Origin: Bradyrhizobium sp. 1(2017) | GTDB lineage: Bacteria; Pseudomonadota; Alphaproteobacteria; Rhizobiales; Xanthobacteraceae | Length of the DNA stretch: 64,000 bases | Direction of reading: 5' to 3' | Assembly: GCF_011602485.2 (NCBI RefSeq) | Contig: NZ_CP050022.2 | Coordinates: 1,446,001 to 1,510,000 of the forward strand | Shown here: in pieces, positions 17,727 through 25,483 of the stretch | Layout of the letters: each line of letters starts with the position of its first letter | How positions within the stretch are numbered: position 1 is the stretch's first letter | Notes under the pieces: model-generated | What the model saw: the letters and a program-made list of their open reading frames with translations, nothing else | The model's database searches: none | What the model was told of the DNA's origin: nothing | Translations under genes and position numbers: made by a program

Positions 17727-17912
17727 TCAGTTCGTCGTGCTGTCACTAGCGTGGCGATGTGCGTCCGCCCTCTTGTCGTCATCCAGTTCGGCGGGATGAT
17801 GATGCGCTTCGAGAGCTTCGGAGCGTGCAGCTGAGATCAGAAGCTGTTTCCGCATTTCGGCAAGGCGGGCGCGGCAATATTCGCGATAGAGCATGTCGAG
17901 TATGGTGGGCAT
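17727..17912 (-). CDS. small hypothetical protein (61 residues)
   Basis: The ATG at 17912 is preceded by GGGGGT. The product begins MPTILDMLYREYCRARLAEMRKQLLISAA, an amphipathic helical stretch, and ends in a His/Asp-rich hydrophilic tail (EAHHHPAELDDDKRADAHRH). Codon use in the first half is like that of host genes, with mostly G or C at third positions. An ATG four codons upstream is an alternative. No domain is recognised. It lies in the small-protein cluster between lpxK and xseA. Confidence 0.55.
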   Translation of the reverse strand: MPTILDMLYREYCRARLAEMRKQLLISAARSEALEAHHHPAELDDDKRADAHRHASDSTTN

Positions 17913-18008
17913 GATCACCCCCATCGTTGACTTTCGATTGACCGATATGCCGCCGTGCATTTTCGAGGTGATCGTAGTCCGCCAGATGGCTCTTCGATGT
18001 GAGCCCGT

Positions 18009-18287
18009 TCACAAATCGCGCCGATTCCGAAATGGCCGGGACTTGGTTTGTCTGTGCGATGAAAGCAGCAGGACCGATGACCTAACACGCAGCCTAGCAG
18101 CTTTCTGTTTCACCAAGACTTCGTCAAACAACTTAAGGGCGCCGGATAGCAATGAAGAATCCAACCTCAGCGCGAAGCGACTAACCACAGAGTGTACGTG
18201 CCGCTCGATGCAATGCAGATCGTCGCGAGGGCAGTCACGACAGTGTGAGAGTTCGTGACAGCAGCGCGTGACCATCGTCTCCATCAC
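18009..18287 (-). CDS. doubtful small Cys/His-rich protein
   Basis: This frame of 92 codons starts with ATG (AGGCGG lies eight bases upstream). It places cysteines and histidines close together near the N-terminus (TRCCHELSHCRDCPRD, DLHCIERHVHS), which could bind a metal. The rest is helical and basic. Third-position GC is well below that of the surrounding genes, so it is either recently acquired or not coding. I list it because the Cys/His cluster and start signals coincide, but the support is weak. Confidence 0.3.
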   Translation of the reverse strand: MMETMVTRCCHELSHCRDCPRDDLHCIERHVHSVVSRFALRLDSSLLSGALKLFDEVLVKQKAARLRVRSSVLLLSSHRQTKSRPFRNRRDL

Positions 18288-18356
18288 ATGCCGCCTGCTA
18301 TTCAGGCCACATTCATCGCAAAACGCCTATCGGTCGCGGACGATCGGGAGAATTCG

Positions 18357-18656
18357 ATGAAACTGCCGTCCGCCGTCGCCGCCAGCCTTGCGTGTCTGAT
18401 CATCGCGCCGGTATCGGCGCAAACGACGCCGTCCGCTGCTCCGGCCACAGTCCCTGTTCCCGCGACCAAGCGCGTGACGTGTCTGGCCGCGACGGCCAGC
18501 TTGAAGGGACAGGACAAGCGCGACCAGATGCAGCTCTGCATGGCGCAGGCGCGGCTCGATTGCCTCAAGCAGGCAATCGATCAGAAGGTCGTGGGTGAGC
18601 CGAGGAAAGGTTTTATCAAGACATGCGTGGGCGCGGATGGCACGGAGCAGCAATGA
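18357..18656 (+). CDS. small secreted hypothetical protein
   Basis: The 99-residue product has a signal peptide (MKLPSAVAASLACLIIAPVSAQ), a Pro/Ala/Thr linker, and a small helical domain with four cysteines (RVTCLAATA, QLCMAQA, LDCLKQA, KTCVGADG). GGGAG lies six bases before the ATG. The paired cysteines suggest two disulfides in the periplasm. It resembles small PsiF-like proteins in layout (repeated Cys-helix units, KRVTCLA), but I would not assign the family with confidence. Its stop is ten bases from the stop of the convergent DUF2093 gene. Confidence 0.75.
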   Translation: MKLPSAVAASLACLIIAPVSAQTTPSAAPATVPVPATKRVTCLAATASLKGQDKRDQMQLCMAQARLDCLKQAIDQKVVGEPRKGFIKTCVGADGTEQQ

Positions 18657-18666
18657 AAGCGCGGCC

Positions 18667-18891
18667 TCACGCCTGCTTCAGCGCGCCCGGAAAATGCCGC
18701 TGCAGCACGGCGGCCGGCGTGGCGTAGGCTTCTTGCAGATCCACGCTCCAGTACTTCAGTTCGTCGAGCGGGATCCGCGTGTCGGTGATCGCGCAGCGCA
18801 CATAGGTCCCCGGCGAGATCACGCGGAAATCGCCGTCGAGATATTGCACCTGCGCTTCGCCATGGCCCGAGGGGCCGAACTTGTTCAGCAC
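18667..18891 (-). CDS. DUF2093 domain-containing protein
   Basis: A 74-residue protein whose core VQYLDGDFRVISPGTYVRCAITDTRIPLDELKYWSVDLQE matches DUF2093, a small alphaproteobacterial family of unknown function. The start is GTG (MLNKFGPS) with GGAGAG about eight bases upstream. In relatives this gene tends to lie near lpxK and xseA, as here, so it marks the ancestral gene order between the accessory insertions. Confidence 0.85.
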   Translation of the reverse strand: MLNKFGPSGHGEAQVQYLDGDFRVISPGTYVRCAITDTRIPLDELKYWSVDLQEAYATPAAVLQRHFPGALKQA

Positions 18892-19067
18892 GGTCGAAAC
18901 TCTCCGTGGAAGGCCGCTCCCTGGAAACCCCTGGAGGGCACGATGTGTCGGGCTGGATGTAGCATAGATAGGGTGGCTTGTCCGCCCGGTAAACCCACCG
19001 GTTTGTGATGATTTGGCGCCGTTTCCGCGTGATAGGGCTTGGACGAAGGATCTTGACGCAGGGTCCG

Positions 19068-19892
19068 ATGCGCCTTCGGCTGACCGCTCTGTTCCTGACG
19101 CTCCTGATGTCGGCGGCGCACGCCGCGCCCGTGCCGCAGCAGGTCGACATTCCGCTGTCGTCCGGCGTCCTGCATGCGCAGCTCTACAAGCCCGAGGGCG
19201 AGGGGCCGTTTCCGGCCGTGATTGCGCTGCATGGCTGCGGCGGGCTCAGTGGCCGTTCCAATTCCGTCCTGCCGCGCTATCGCGACTGGGCCGAGCGGCT
19301 GCTCAGGGCCGGCAATGCGGTGCTGCTGCCCGACAGCTACGGCTCGCGCGAACTCGGGCCGCAATGCCGCGTCAAGGATATGCACGTCAAGGCGCGCCGC
19401 GAACGCGTCACCGACATTGCGGCGTCGCGCGCCTGGCTGATGAAGCAGAGCTGGGTCGCGCGCGATCGCGTCAGCCTGATCGGCTGGGCGAACGGCGCCA
19501 GCGCACTGCTCTGGGCCGTGCGTCCGCAGAGTGCCGCACGGGATCTCGGACCGGATTTCCGCGCGGCGGTCGCCTTCTACCCCGATTGCCGGATCTCCGC
19601 CGGCCTCGGCTGGAGCACGCGGGTCCCGACGCTCGTGCTGATCGGCGCCGATGACGACGTGTCGTCGCCGCCGGCCTGCCGTCAGATGGTGGACGGCGCA
19701 CGCGGCCGCAGCGCACTCGCGCGCATCATGGTCTATCCCGGCGCTGATCACGATTTCGACCGCGCCAACACGCCGCTGCACGCAGCGGCCGGCGGCACCG
19801 ATCTGGCCGCGCCCGAGCATGGCCATCTCGGCACGGATGCCGAGGCGCGCGCGGAGTCGCAGAAGGACGTCGCGGAATGGCTGGCGCGGTGA
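19068..19892 (+). CDS. secreted dienelactone-hydrolase-like protein with a Ser-to-Ala change at the nucleophile
   Basis: The 274-residue alpha/beta-hydrolase has a signal peptide (MRLRLTALFLTLLMSAAHAA). The fold's strand/turn blocks are clear: AVIALHGCGGLSGRSN (oxyanion loop), VLLPDSYGSRELG, RVSLIGWANGASALLW (nucleophile elbow), VPTLVLIGADDDVS (acid) and VYPGADHDFD (His). The elbow reads G-W-A-N-G: residue 141, which should be Ser or Cys, is Ala (codon GCG at 19488-19490, one base from TCG), while the Asp and His sites are intact. Either catalysis is lost or the protein does something else. A longer in-frame start at 19005 would put extra residues before the signal peptide. Confidence 0.8.
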   Translation: MRLRLTALFLTLLMSAAHAAPVPQQVDIPLSSGVLHAQLYKPEGEGPFPAVIALHGCGGLSGRSNSVLPRYRDWAERLLRAGNAVLLPDSYGSRELGPQCRVKDMHVKARRERVTDIAASRAWLMKQSWVARDRVSLIGWANGASALLWAVRPQSAARDLGPDFRAAVAFYPDCRISAGLGWSTRVPTLVLIGADDDVSSPPACRQMVDGARGRSALARIMVYPGADHDFDRANTPLHAAAGGTDLAAPEHGHLGTDAEARAESQKDVAEWLAR

Positions 19893-19919
19893 GGCCACAC
19901 TGAAGGTCAAATCCCAAAG

Positions 19920-19959
19920 CGGGGCCGCCCGAGGAACAACGTCAGGCGGACGGCCCCGC
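19920..19959. terminator. possible terminator hairpin after the hydrolase gene
   Basis: The arms GCGGGGCCGCCCG and CGGACGGCCCCGC pair with one mismatch around a short loop, 28 bases after the stop. There is no T run, so intrinsic termination is only possible. Confidence 0.45.
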
Positions 19960-20078
19960 ATCGACCACCGCCCTGCACGGAGTATGGCCGACCGGGAATC
20001 TACGGATCGCGCTGGGCGCCGGTTTCAACAGGTGGCGACGCCATCATTCGACCACGATGTCGATTAAACGCATGTCGC

Positions 20079-20228
20079 ATGCGCAGCCGCATCGTTCTTT
20101 TCGCCTCCGCCCTGATCGTCTTCACCGCCGCGATCTTCCTGTTCGAAGCCCACGCCGGCGCGCCACAGCGCGCGCCCGATCACTGCGGCTTCTGGACCAC
20201 GATCGATGCGGGATTGTCGTGCAGGTAG
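20079..20228 (+). CDS. 49-residue secreted or membrane-anchored peptide
   Basis: A short frame beginning with ATG encodes a basic start (MRSRIVLF), a hydrophobic helix (ASALIVFTAAIFLFEAHAG) resembling a signal peptide or anchor, and a short tail with two cysteines (PDHCGFWTTIDAGLSCR). The two Cys could form one disulfide outside the cytoplasm. It is convergent with xseA, whose stop lies 18 bases beyond. No strong ribosome site is visible; the signal-like hydrophobic stretch and Cys pair are the main support. Confidence 0.5.
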   Translation: MRSRIVLFASALIVFTAAIFLFEAHAGAPQRAPDHCGFWTTIDAGLSCR

Positions 20229-20245
20229 GCGCGGCGCAGTCGCTC

Positions 20246-21886
20246 TCAGAACAGACTGCCCTGATCCACCGGCTTGCCCACGCGCTTCGGCGCGGGCTTG
20301 GCGTCCTGCGCGACCGGCTTCGGCTGTGACGGCGCGCGCTTGACCGGCGGCGCCGGGCGATCCGCATCCGCGATCGCGGCCACACGTCCATCCGCGAACT
20401 CGATCTCGAGCCGCGCCTGCGGTCCGACGCTGTCGGCCGAATGCAGGGGATGGCCGGCCTCGTCGCGCACCAGGGCAAAGCCGCGCGCGAGCACGCCGCG
20501 ATAGGACAGGGCAGAGAGCAGCTTGCCGCTGTTCTCGACGCGGGCATCGAGCCGCTGCAGCAGCGTCGCAAGCGCGCGGCCCGCGCGCTCGGCGAGACGA
20601 TGCGTGCGCTCGCGCTGGCGCGCAATCGCATTGCGCTGCGCCTGCGCGTTGGAAAGCTTCGAGGCGCGCAGACGAATTTCGAGCCCGGCAAAGCGGTCGC
20701 GCCGTTGCCGCAGCAGCGAGCGCGCGGAGAGGCCAAGCCGCTCGCCGCACACGGTGAGGCGGTGATCGGCCTGCGATATCTGGCCGTGCAGCACCCGCAG
20801 CGTCAGCTTGGCGCCGGCTGCGGTGAACCTGCGGAAATGCGCATGCGTGTTGGCCTTGAGGCAGCGGGGTAGCGAAGCGCCCGCCGAATCCAGCCGCTGC
20901 CGCGGGATCGCCAAGAGGTCGCCGGCTGCCGGCAGCGCGCGGGCGGCGGCGCGCAGCTCGCTGCGGCGGCTCTCCTGGGCACGCTGCCAATAGGCGCGGG
21001 TGCGGCGGCCGAGATCGGCGACCTCGACGAACAATTCGCTGCGCACCGGCACGGCCATCTCGGCCGCGGCCGTCGGCGTCGGCGCGCGCTTGTCGGCGAC
21101 GAAGTCGATCAGGGTGATGTCGGTCTCGTGCCCCACCGCCGAGATCAGCGGGATCAGGCTCTCGGCCGCCGCGCGCACCACGATCTCCTCGTTGAACGAC
21201 CAGAGATCCTCCAGTGAGCCACCGCCGCGCGCGACGATCAAGACGTCGGGCCGCGGAATCCTGCCGCCCTCGGGCAGCGCGTTGAAGCCGCGGATCGCGG
21301 CCGCGACCTGCTCGGCCGAGCCTTCGCCCTGCACCTTGACCGGCCACACCAGCACGCGGCGGGGAAAGCGGTCCTCCAGCCGATGCAGGATGTCGCGGAT
21401 CACGGCGCCGGTCGGCGAGGTCACGACGCCGATCACCTCCGGCAGCCAGGGCAGGAGCTGCTTGCGCGCCTCGTCGAACAGGCCTTCGGCGGCGAGCTTC
21501 TTCTTGCGCTCCTCCATCAGCGCCATCAGCGCGCCGATGCCGGCCGGCTCCAGCGCCTCGATCACGATCTGGTATTTCGAGGAGCCCGGATAGGTCGTGA
21601 GCTTGCCGGTGGCGATGACCTCAAGCCCCTCCTGGGGCTTGAAGCGCATGCGGCCGTGCACGCCCTTCCAGATCACGGCCTCGATCTTGGCGCTCTCGTC
21701 CTTGAGCGCGAAATAGCAATGCCCGGAGGAGTGCGGCCCGCGAAAGCCGGAAATCTCGCCCCGGACGCGGACATGGCCGAAGGCGTCCTCGACCGTCCGT
21801 TTCAGGGACAGCGAGAGCTCCGAAACGGTGAATTCGGGCGCGTTGAGCAGTTGTTCCGCAGGCGGCATAGGCAAACGATTCGGCAT
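20246..21886 (-). CDS. xseA: exodeoxyribonuclease VII large subunit XseA
   Basis: XseA is the catalytic subunit of ExoVII, which degrades single-stranded DNA. The 546-residue product has the N-terminal OB domain ([31 protein letters not shown]), the catalytic domain blocks [35 protein letters not shown] and [29 protein letters not shown], a long coiled-coil region (about 290-450), and a basic low-complexity tail ([23 protein letters not shown] region). ATGs at 21886 and 21868 are both possible; the first is used. The small subunit gene xseB is not in the window. Confidence 0.95.
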   Translation of the reverse strand: MPNRLPMPPAEQLLNAPEFTVSELSLSLKRTVEDAFGHVRVRGEISGFRGPHSSGHCYFALKDESAKIEAVIWKGVHGRMRFKPQEGLEVIATGKLTTYPGSSKYQIVIEALEPAGIGALMALMEERKKKLAAEGLFDEARKQLLPWLPEVIGVVTSPTGAVIRDILHRLEDRFPRRVLVWPVKVQGEGSAEQVAAAIRGFNALPEGGRIPRPDVLIVARGGGSLEDLWSFNEEIVVRAAAESLIPLISAVGHETDITLIDFVADKRAPTPTAAAEMAVPVRSELFVEVADLGRRTRAYWQRAQESRRSELRAAARALPAAGDLLAIPRQRLDSAGASLPRCLKANTHAHFRRFTAAGAKLTLRVLHGQISQADHRLTVCGERLGLSARSLLRQRRDRFAGLEIRLRASKLSNAQAQRNAIARQRERTHRLAERAGRALATLLQRLDARVENSGKLLSALSYRGVLARGFALVRDEAGHPLHSADSVGPQARLEIEFADGRVAAIADADRPAPPVKRAPSQPKPVAQDAKPAPKRVGKPVDQGSLF

Positions 21887-21986
21887 TTTGGGGTCAGGCC
21901 CGACGTTAAGGATTTTCGCGGCGCGGCGCCAATCGATTCCATGGCCGGGGAACCGCGTCGCGGCATGTCGCTTGACTCATCTCGAC

Positions 21987-22020
21987 TTTCATATATGAAA
22001 TTTAAAAATCATATATAAAC
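21987..22020. promoter_or_regulatory. AT-rich palindromic operator/promoter upstream of the decarboxylase-like gene
   Basis: A perfect 14-base palindrome, TTTCATATATGAAA, occupies 21987-22000, and a related half, ATCATATATAAAC, follows at 22008-22020. TTGACT at 21972-21977 could serve as a -35 element. The block stands out in very GC-rich surroundings and ends 18 bases before the ATG. It is a good candidate for a regulator site overlapping the promoter; the IclR regulator at 27220-27987 is a possible binder, but that link is inference. Confidence 0.6.
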
Positions 22021-22038
22021 AGAGAGGAAGCGGACCCG

Positions 22039-22842
22039 ATGACTGTGGTCACCGATCCCAACGATCCGCGCGGACGCATGTTCGGGCAGTACCGGCTCAA
22101 GCCGAATAGCGGGGTCAATCCGCCTTATTCGCCGGCCTATCCGGTGGAGTGGGGCTGCACCTTGCGGACCGTCGAGATCATGACGCGTGTCGCGCCGGGC
22201 AAGGTCGCGACCCTGCTCTCCGACACGCCGTTCGAGATCGCGAGCGATCGCGTCGCCTTCCGCTTCATGCGTTCGCCGGGCCACTCCCTGGCGGTGCATG
22301 CTGGCGAGATGTTCGATCTGATGATCTCGGTGCCCGTGCGTTACAAGGGACTGTTCACCGAGACGCATATCTTCATGTATTGCAGCGATCCCATGGGGAT
22401 CTGTGCCGGACGCGAGGTGTTCGGCTACACCAAGAAGGATGCGCATTACGCCTTCGACGAGCATCCCGACGGCTCGATCACCGGATGGGTCCGGCGCCGC
22501 GGAATTCCGCTCGCTGATTTCGCCTTCACGCCGGATCCCTCCGCACCCGTCGTCCGCATCGTCGATGGCGACGAACTGCCGGCCGGCGAGATCCATGTGC
22601 GCCGTCTGCCGCATCCTGAACGGCTCGGCGTGGCCTATGCGGACGTCGCCTATCGGCGCACGCCGTTGAAATATTCGAAGCCGGTGCCGGGCCGTGCCTC
22701 GATGACGCTGCACGCCAGCGAGTACGATCCGATTGCCGACCTCGCGCCGGAAATCCTCGGCGCGCACTTCATGGTCTCGGACGTCTATGGCGGCGGCTTC
22801 GAGGTCGAGGACCGGCGGCTCATCGAGCGGCTCACGCCCTGA
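22039..22842 (+). CDS. acetoacetate decarboxylase family protein
   Basis: The 267-residue protein has the acetoacetate-decarboxylase fold. The motif GREVFGYTKK at 124-133 supplies the adjacent Lys pair, one of which forms the Schiff base in characterised members. Other blocks are MFDLMISVPVRYKGLFTETHIFMY and DVAYRRTPLKYSKPVPGRASMTL. Family members decarboxylate beta-keto acids or act as related lyases, so the substrate cannot be read from sequence. A GAGAGGAAG ribosome site precedes the ATG. It is the first gene of a likely operon with the substrate-binding protein and the SDR, directly after the palindromic operator. Confidence 0.85.
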   Translation: MTVVTDPNDPRGRMFGQYRLKPNSGVNPPYSPAYPVEWGCTLRTVEIMTRVAPGKVATLLSDTPFEIASDRVAFRFMRSPGHSLAVHAGEMFDLMISVPVRYKGLFTETHIFMYCSDPMGICAGREVFGYTKKDAHYAFDEHPDGSITGWVRRRGIPLADFAFTPDPSAPVVRIVDGDELPAGEIHVRRLPHPERLGVAYADVAYRRTPLKYSKPVPGRASMTLHASEYDPIADLAPEILGAHFMVSDVYGGGFEVEDRRLIERLTP

Positions 22843-22926
22843 ACGACAAGATCAGCCTGCATGCCATGTACGTGCGGGCGGCGAACACCGGGAAGAAACA
22901 CGCACGAGGCAAAGGAGGGTTTGGAC

Positions 22927-24168
22927 ATGGCAGGACGATTTCGGGTGAGCCGCCGGCGGCTGCTGGCCGGCGCCGGCGGATTGGCGCTGGGCATGACGGG
23001 GCTCGGTGCGCGCGCGCAGGAGACAAAGCCGCTTCGCATCGGCGTGCTGACGGACATGTCCAGCCTCTATGCCGATGTCACCGGTCCGGGCTCGCTGCTG
23101 GCGGCCAAAATGGCGGTCGAAGATTTCCGGGCTTCGGCTCCCAGGATGACCCGGCCGATCGAGATCATCAGCGGCGACCACATGAACAAGGCCGATCTCG
23201 GCGCCAACATCGCGCGCGAGTGGATCGACCGGCAGAGCGTCGACGTCATCGTCGATGCGCCGAACTCGGCCGTCGCCCTCGCGGTGCGCAACGTCGTGCA
23301 GCAGAACAACAAGACGCTGCTGGTGTCGGGCGCCTCCTCCTCGGACCTGACCGGCAAGTCCTGCTCGCCCAATCTCGTGCACTGGACCTACGACACTTAC
23401 GCGCTCTCCTCGGGTGTCGCGCGCGCCGTCGTCGAGAGCGGCGGCAAGAGCTGGTTCCTGCTCACCGCCGACTACGCCTTCGGGCATGCCATGGAAGGCG
23501 ACATCAAGAATGTCGTGCAGAAATTCGGCGGCAAGGTTCTCGGCGGCGTGCGCACGCCGATCAATACGCAGGATTTCTCCTCCTTCCTGTTGCAGGCCCA
23601 GTCCTCGAAGGCCGAAATCATCGCCTTGATCAATGCCGGCGGCGACACCATCAATTCCATCAAGCAGGCGGTCGAATTCGGCATTCCCCAGGGCGGCCAG
23701 CGCGTCGTTGCGACGGTGCTGTATCTCAGCGACGTGCATTCGCTCGGCTTGAAGATTGCGCAGGGGCTGCAGTTCACCGAATCCTTCTACTGGGATCTGA
23801 ATGACGACACGCGCGCCTGGACCAAGCGCTTCGCTCCCCGCAACAACGGCCGCTATCCGACCGCGCTGCATGCGGGCGCCTACGCCACGACGCTGCACTA
23901 TTTGAAGGCCGTCGATGCGCTCGGCGCCTCCAGCGACGGCAAGGCGGTCGTCGAACAAATGAAGAAGCTGCCGACCGACGATCCCCTGTTCGGGAAGGGC
24001 AGCGTGCGCGCCGACGGTCGCAAGCTGCACAACATGTATCTGTTCGAGGTGAAGACCCCCGGAGATTCCAAATATCCCTGGGACTATTACAAGCTGGTCA
24101 AGACCATCGCGCCGTCCGAGGCCTGGCGGCCTCTGGCGGATGGCGGCTGCGAGTTCCTGAAGTCGTGA
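22927..24168 (+). CDS. ABC transporter substrate-binding protein (branched-chain amino acid type, Tat signal)
   Basis: A 413-residue periplasmic binding protein of the LivJ-like class. The N-terminus has a twin-arginine-like signal (VSRRRLLAGAGGLALGMTGLGARAQ). The mature part begins LRIGVLTDMSSLYADVTGPGS, followed by IEIISGDHMNKADLGANIAREWI and VDAPNSAVALAVRNVVQQ. AGGAGG lies seven bases before the ATG at 22927, which decides the start. No permease or ATPase gene is nearby, so it must use a transporter encoded elsewhere. The end overlaps the SDR start by four bases, tying uptake to the catabolic enzymes; the ligand is unknown. Confidence 0.9.
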   Translation: MAGRFRVSRRRLLAGAGGLALGMTGLGARAQETKPLRIGVLTDMSSLYADVTGPGSLLAAKMAVEDFRASAPRMTRPIEIISGDHMNKADLGANIAREWIDRQSVDVIVDAPNSAVALAVRNVVQQNNKTLLVSGASSSDLTGKSCSPNLVHWTYDTYALSSGVARAVVESGGKSWFLLTADYAFGHAMEGDIKNVVQKFGGKVLGGVRTPINTQDFSSFLLQAQSSKAEIIALINAGGDTINSIKQAVEFGIPQGGQRVVATVLYLSDVHSLGLKIAQGLQFTESFYWDLNDDTRAWTKRFAPRNNGRYPTALHAGAYATTLHYLKAVDALGASSDGKAVVEQMKKLPTDDPLFGKGSVRADGRKLHNMYLFEVKTPGDSKYPWDYYKLVKTIAPSEAWRPLADGGCEFLKS

Positions 24169-24923
24169 GCGGCAGCGACCGGCCGCCGGTTGCGCTCGTC
24201 ACCGGCGGCGGGGGCGATATTGGGCGCGCGATTGCGCTGAGGCTGGCGCGGATCAGCGGCGGGGTCGCGATTGTCGACCGCGACGAAGCGGCTGCCAATG
24301 CGACCGCGCGGCTGGTCGAGCGGGCCGGGGCGAGGGCGCTCGCCATCCGCGCCGATGTCTCGATCGCCCGGGATACGGCCGCCTTCGTCGAGGCGGTCGA
24401 GGCCCGCCTGGGGCCGATCGGCATCTTTGCCAACAACGCGGGCATCGAGGGTGTCGTTGCTCCTCTTCACGAATATCCGGACGAGACATTCGACCAGCTG
24501 ATGCAGGTGAACGTGAAGGGGGTTTTCCTCGGCCTCAAACACGTGATCGCCAGAATGATGCAGCGTGGGACGGGCGCGATCATCAACACCGCATCGACCT
24601 CTGCGATCCGGGGGCGTGCAGGGCTAGCCGGCTACGTCGCCTCCAAGCACGCAGTGCTCGGACTGACACGGACGGCAGCGCTCGATGTGGCCGGGACGAA
24701 AATCAGGGTCAACGCCGTTCTGCCCGGACCGGTGGAGTCGCGCATGATCCGGGACTTGGAAGGCCAGGCGCGCAAGAGCGCCATCGCATTGCGCCGAGAC
24801 GTTGCGAGCGCCCATGGCCGGCCGCAGGATGTCGCGAACGTCGTTGCCTTCCTCGCCTCCGACGAGGCTGCTCACGTGAATGGCGCAGCCTGGGTCGTGG
24901 ACGGCGGGATGACGCTCGCCTAG
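24165..24923 (+). CDS. SDR family NAD(P)-dependent oxidoreductase
   Basis: A classical short-chain dehydrogenase of 252 residues: cofactor loop ALVTGGGGDIGRAIAL, acidic residue in VDRDEAA, NNAG in FANNAGIEGV, catalytic Ser in NTASTSAI, and the YxxxK pair in GYVASKHAVLGL. The GTG start overlaps the stop of the substrate-binding gene (GTGA), so it is translated as part of the decarboxylase operon. The acidic residue after strand 2 (VDRD) points to NAD rather than NADP. Substrate unknown; a hydroxy- or keto-acid of the same pathway is the natural guess. Confidence 0.9.
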   Translation: MSGSDRPPVALVTGGGGDIGRAIALRLARISGGVAIVDRDEAAANATARLVERAGARALAIRADVSIARDTAAFVEAVEARLGPIGIFANNAGIEGVVAPLHEYPDETFDQLMQVNVKGVFLGLKHVIARMMQRGTGAIINTASTSAIRGRAGLAGYVASKHAVLGLTRTAALDVAGTKIRVNAVLPGPVESRMIRDLEGQARKSAIALRRDVASAHGRPQDVANVVAFLASDEAAHVNGAAWVVDGGMTLA

Positions 24924-25195
24924 GGGGTGTCCTCATAAAAACCGCGTCAGCTCCAGCGGGATGAGCGGAAATCTTGTGACCGGCCAAGCATTACCGCTTG
25001 TGGCTCCTGAGCGGACATCGGGCCGGCGGAGCTTCGTCATTGACGATTCAATGAGCGCAGCTGCCGCCATGGCAGCGCTCAGATCGCTGCGGCCACGTAT
25101 CTTTTGACACAAATGGAAAATCCTCCCGCGACAGCAAACGCGCTTGCCATCGCATCCCGCCCGCTCTAGCCTTTCGCAATGGCCGACCGCCACGA
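24924..25195. other. gap before the FGE remnant
   Basis: I see no intact gene here. The stretch between the SDR stop and the first recognisable FGE residues contains stops in all rightward frames. A leftward frame reading LTRFL at its end resembles repeated non-genic sequence more than a protein. The N-terminal three quarters of the FGE gene should lie here but are not recognisable, so a deletion or replacement is likely. Confidence 0.45.
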
Positions 25196-25453
25196 ATGCA
25201 CGCAAAACGCGTGGACCCGCCGCGCGGATTGAGCGGTGGCCCCGAGGAGGCCAGCCATGATCCAAATCAACCCGCCATCCGCATTCCCCGGAAAGTTCTG
25301 AAGGGCGGCTCGCACCTCTGGGCACCCAACTATTGCCGCCGCTACCGCCCGGCGGCGCGCCACGCCGCGCCGATCGATACGTCGGCGAGCCATGTCGGAT
25401 TTCGCTGTCTGCGCCGGAAGTCGCCGGTACACGATCTTCAATTGCCTTCTTGA
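25196..25453 (+). pseudogene. decayed C-terminal fragment of a formylglycine-generating enzyme (sulfatase-modifying factor)
   Basis: The open frame reads [15 protein letters not shown], then [31 protein letters not shown] and [14 protein letters not shown]. This is the recognisable C-terminal core of the FGE family (canonical KGGSHLCAPNYC...RYRPAAR...TSHxGFRC). Only about 60-70 of roughly 300 residues remain. The first of the two active-site, copper-binding cysteines (C336 of human FGE) is replaced by Trp (TGG at 25319-25321); the second Cys (TGC at 25334-25336) is kept at the expected spacing of five. The fragment ends about 30 bases before the sulfatase gene, so an FGE-sulfatase pair probably existed here and the maturase decayed. 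Confidence 0.8.
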
Positions 25454-25483
25454 GGAGTGTTCGCACAACAACGGGAGTACCAG

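Noticed and set aside
25257..25301. Fourteen-codon frame ([14 protein letters not shown]) with an ideal GAGGAGG site
   Set aside because: It lies out of frame inside the FGE remnant, whose conserved residues explain this DNA; the ribosome-site match is the codons of a Glu-Glu-Ala stretch.
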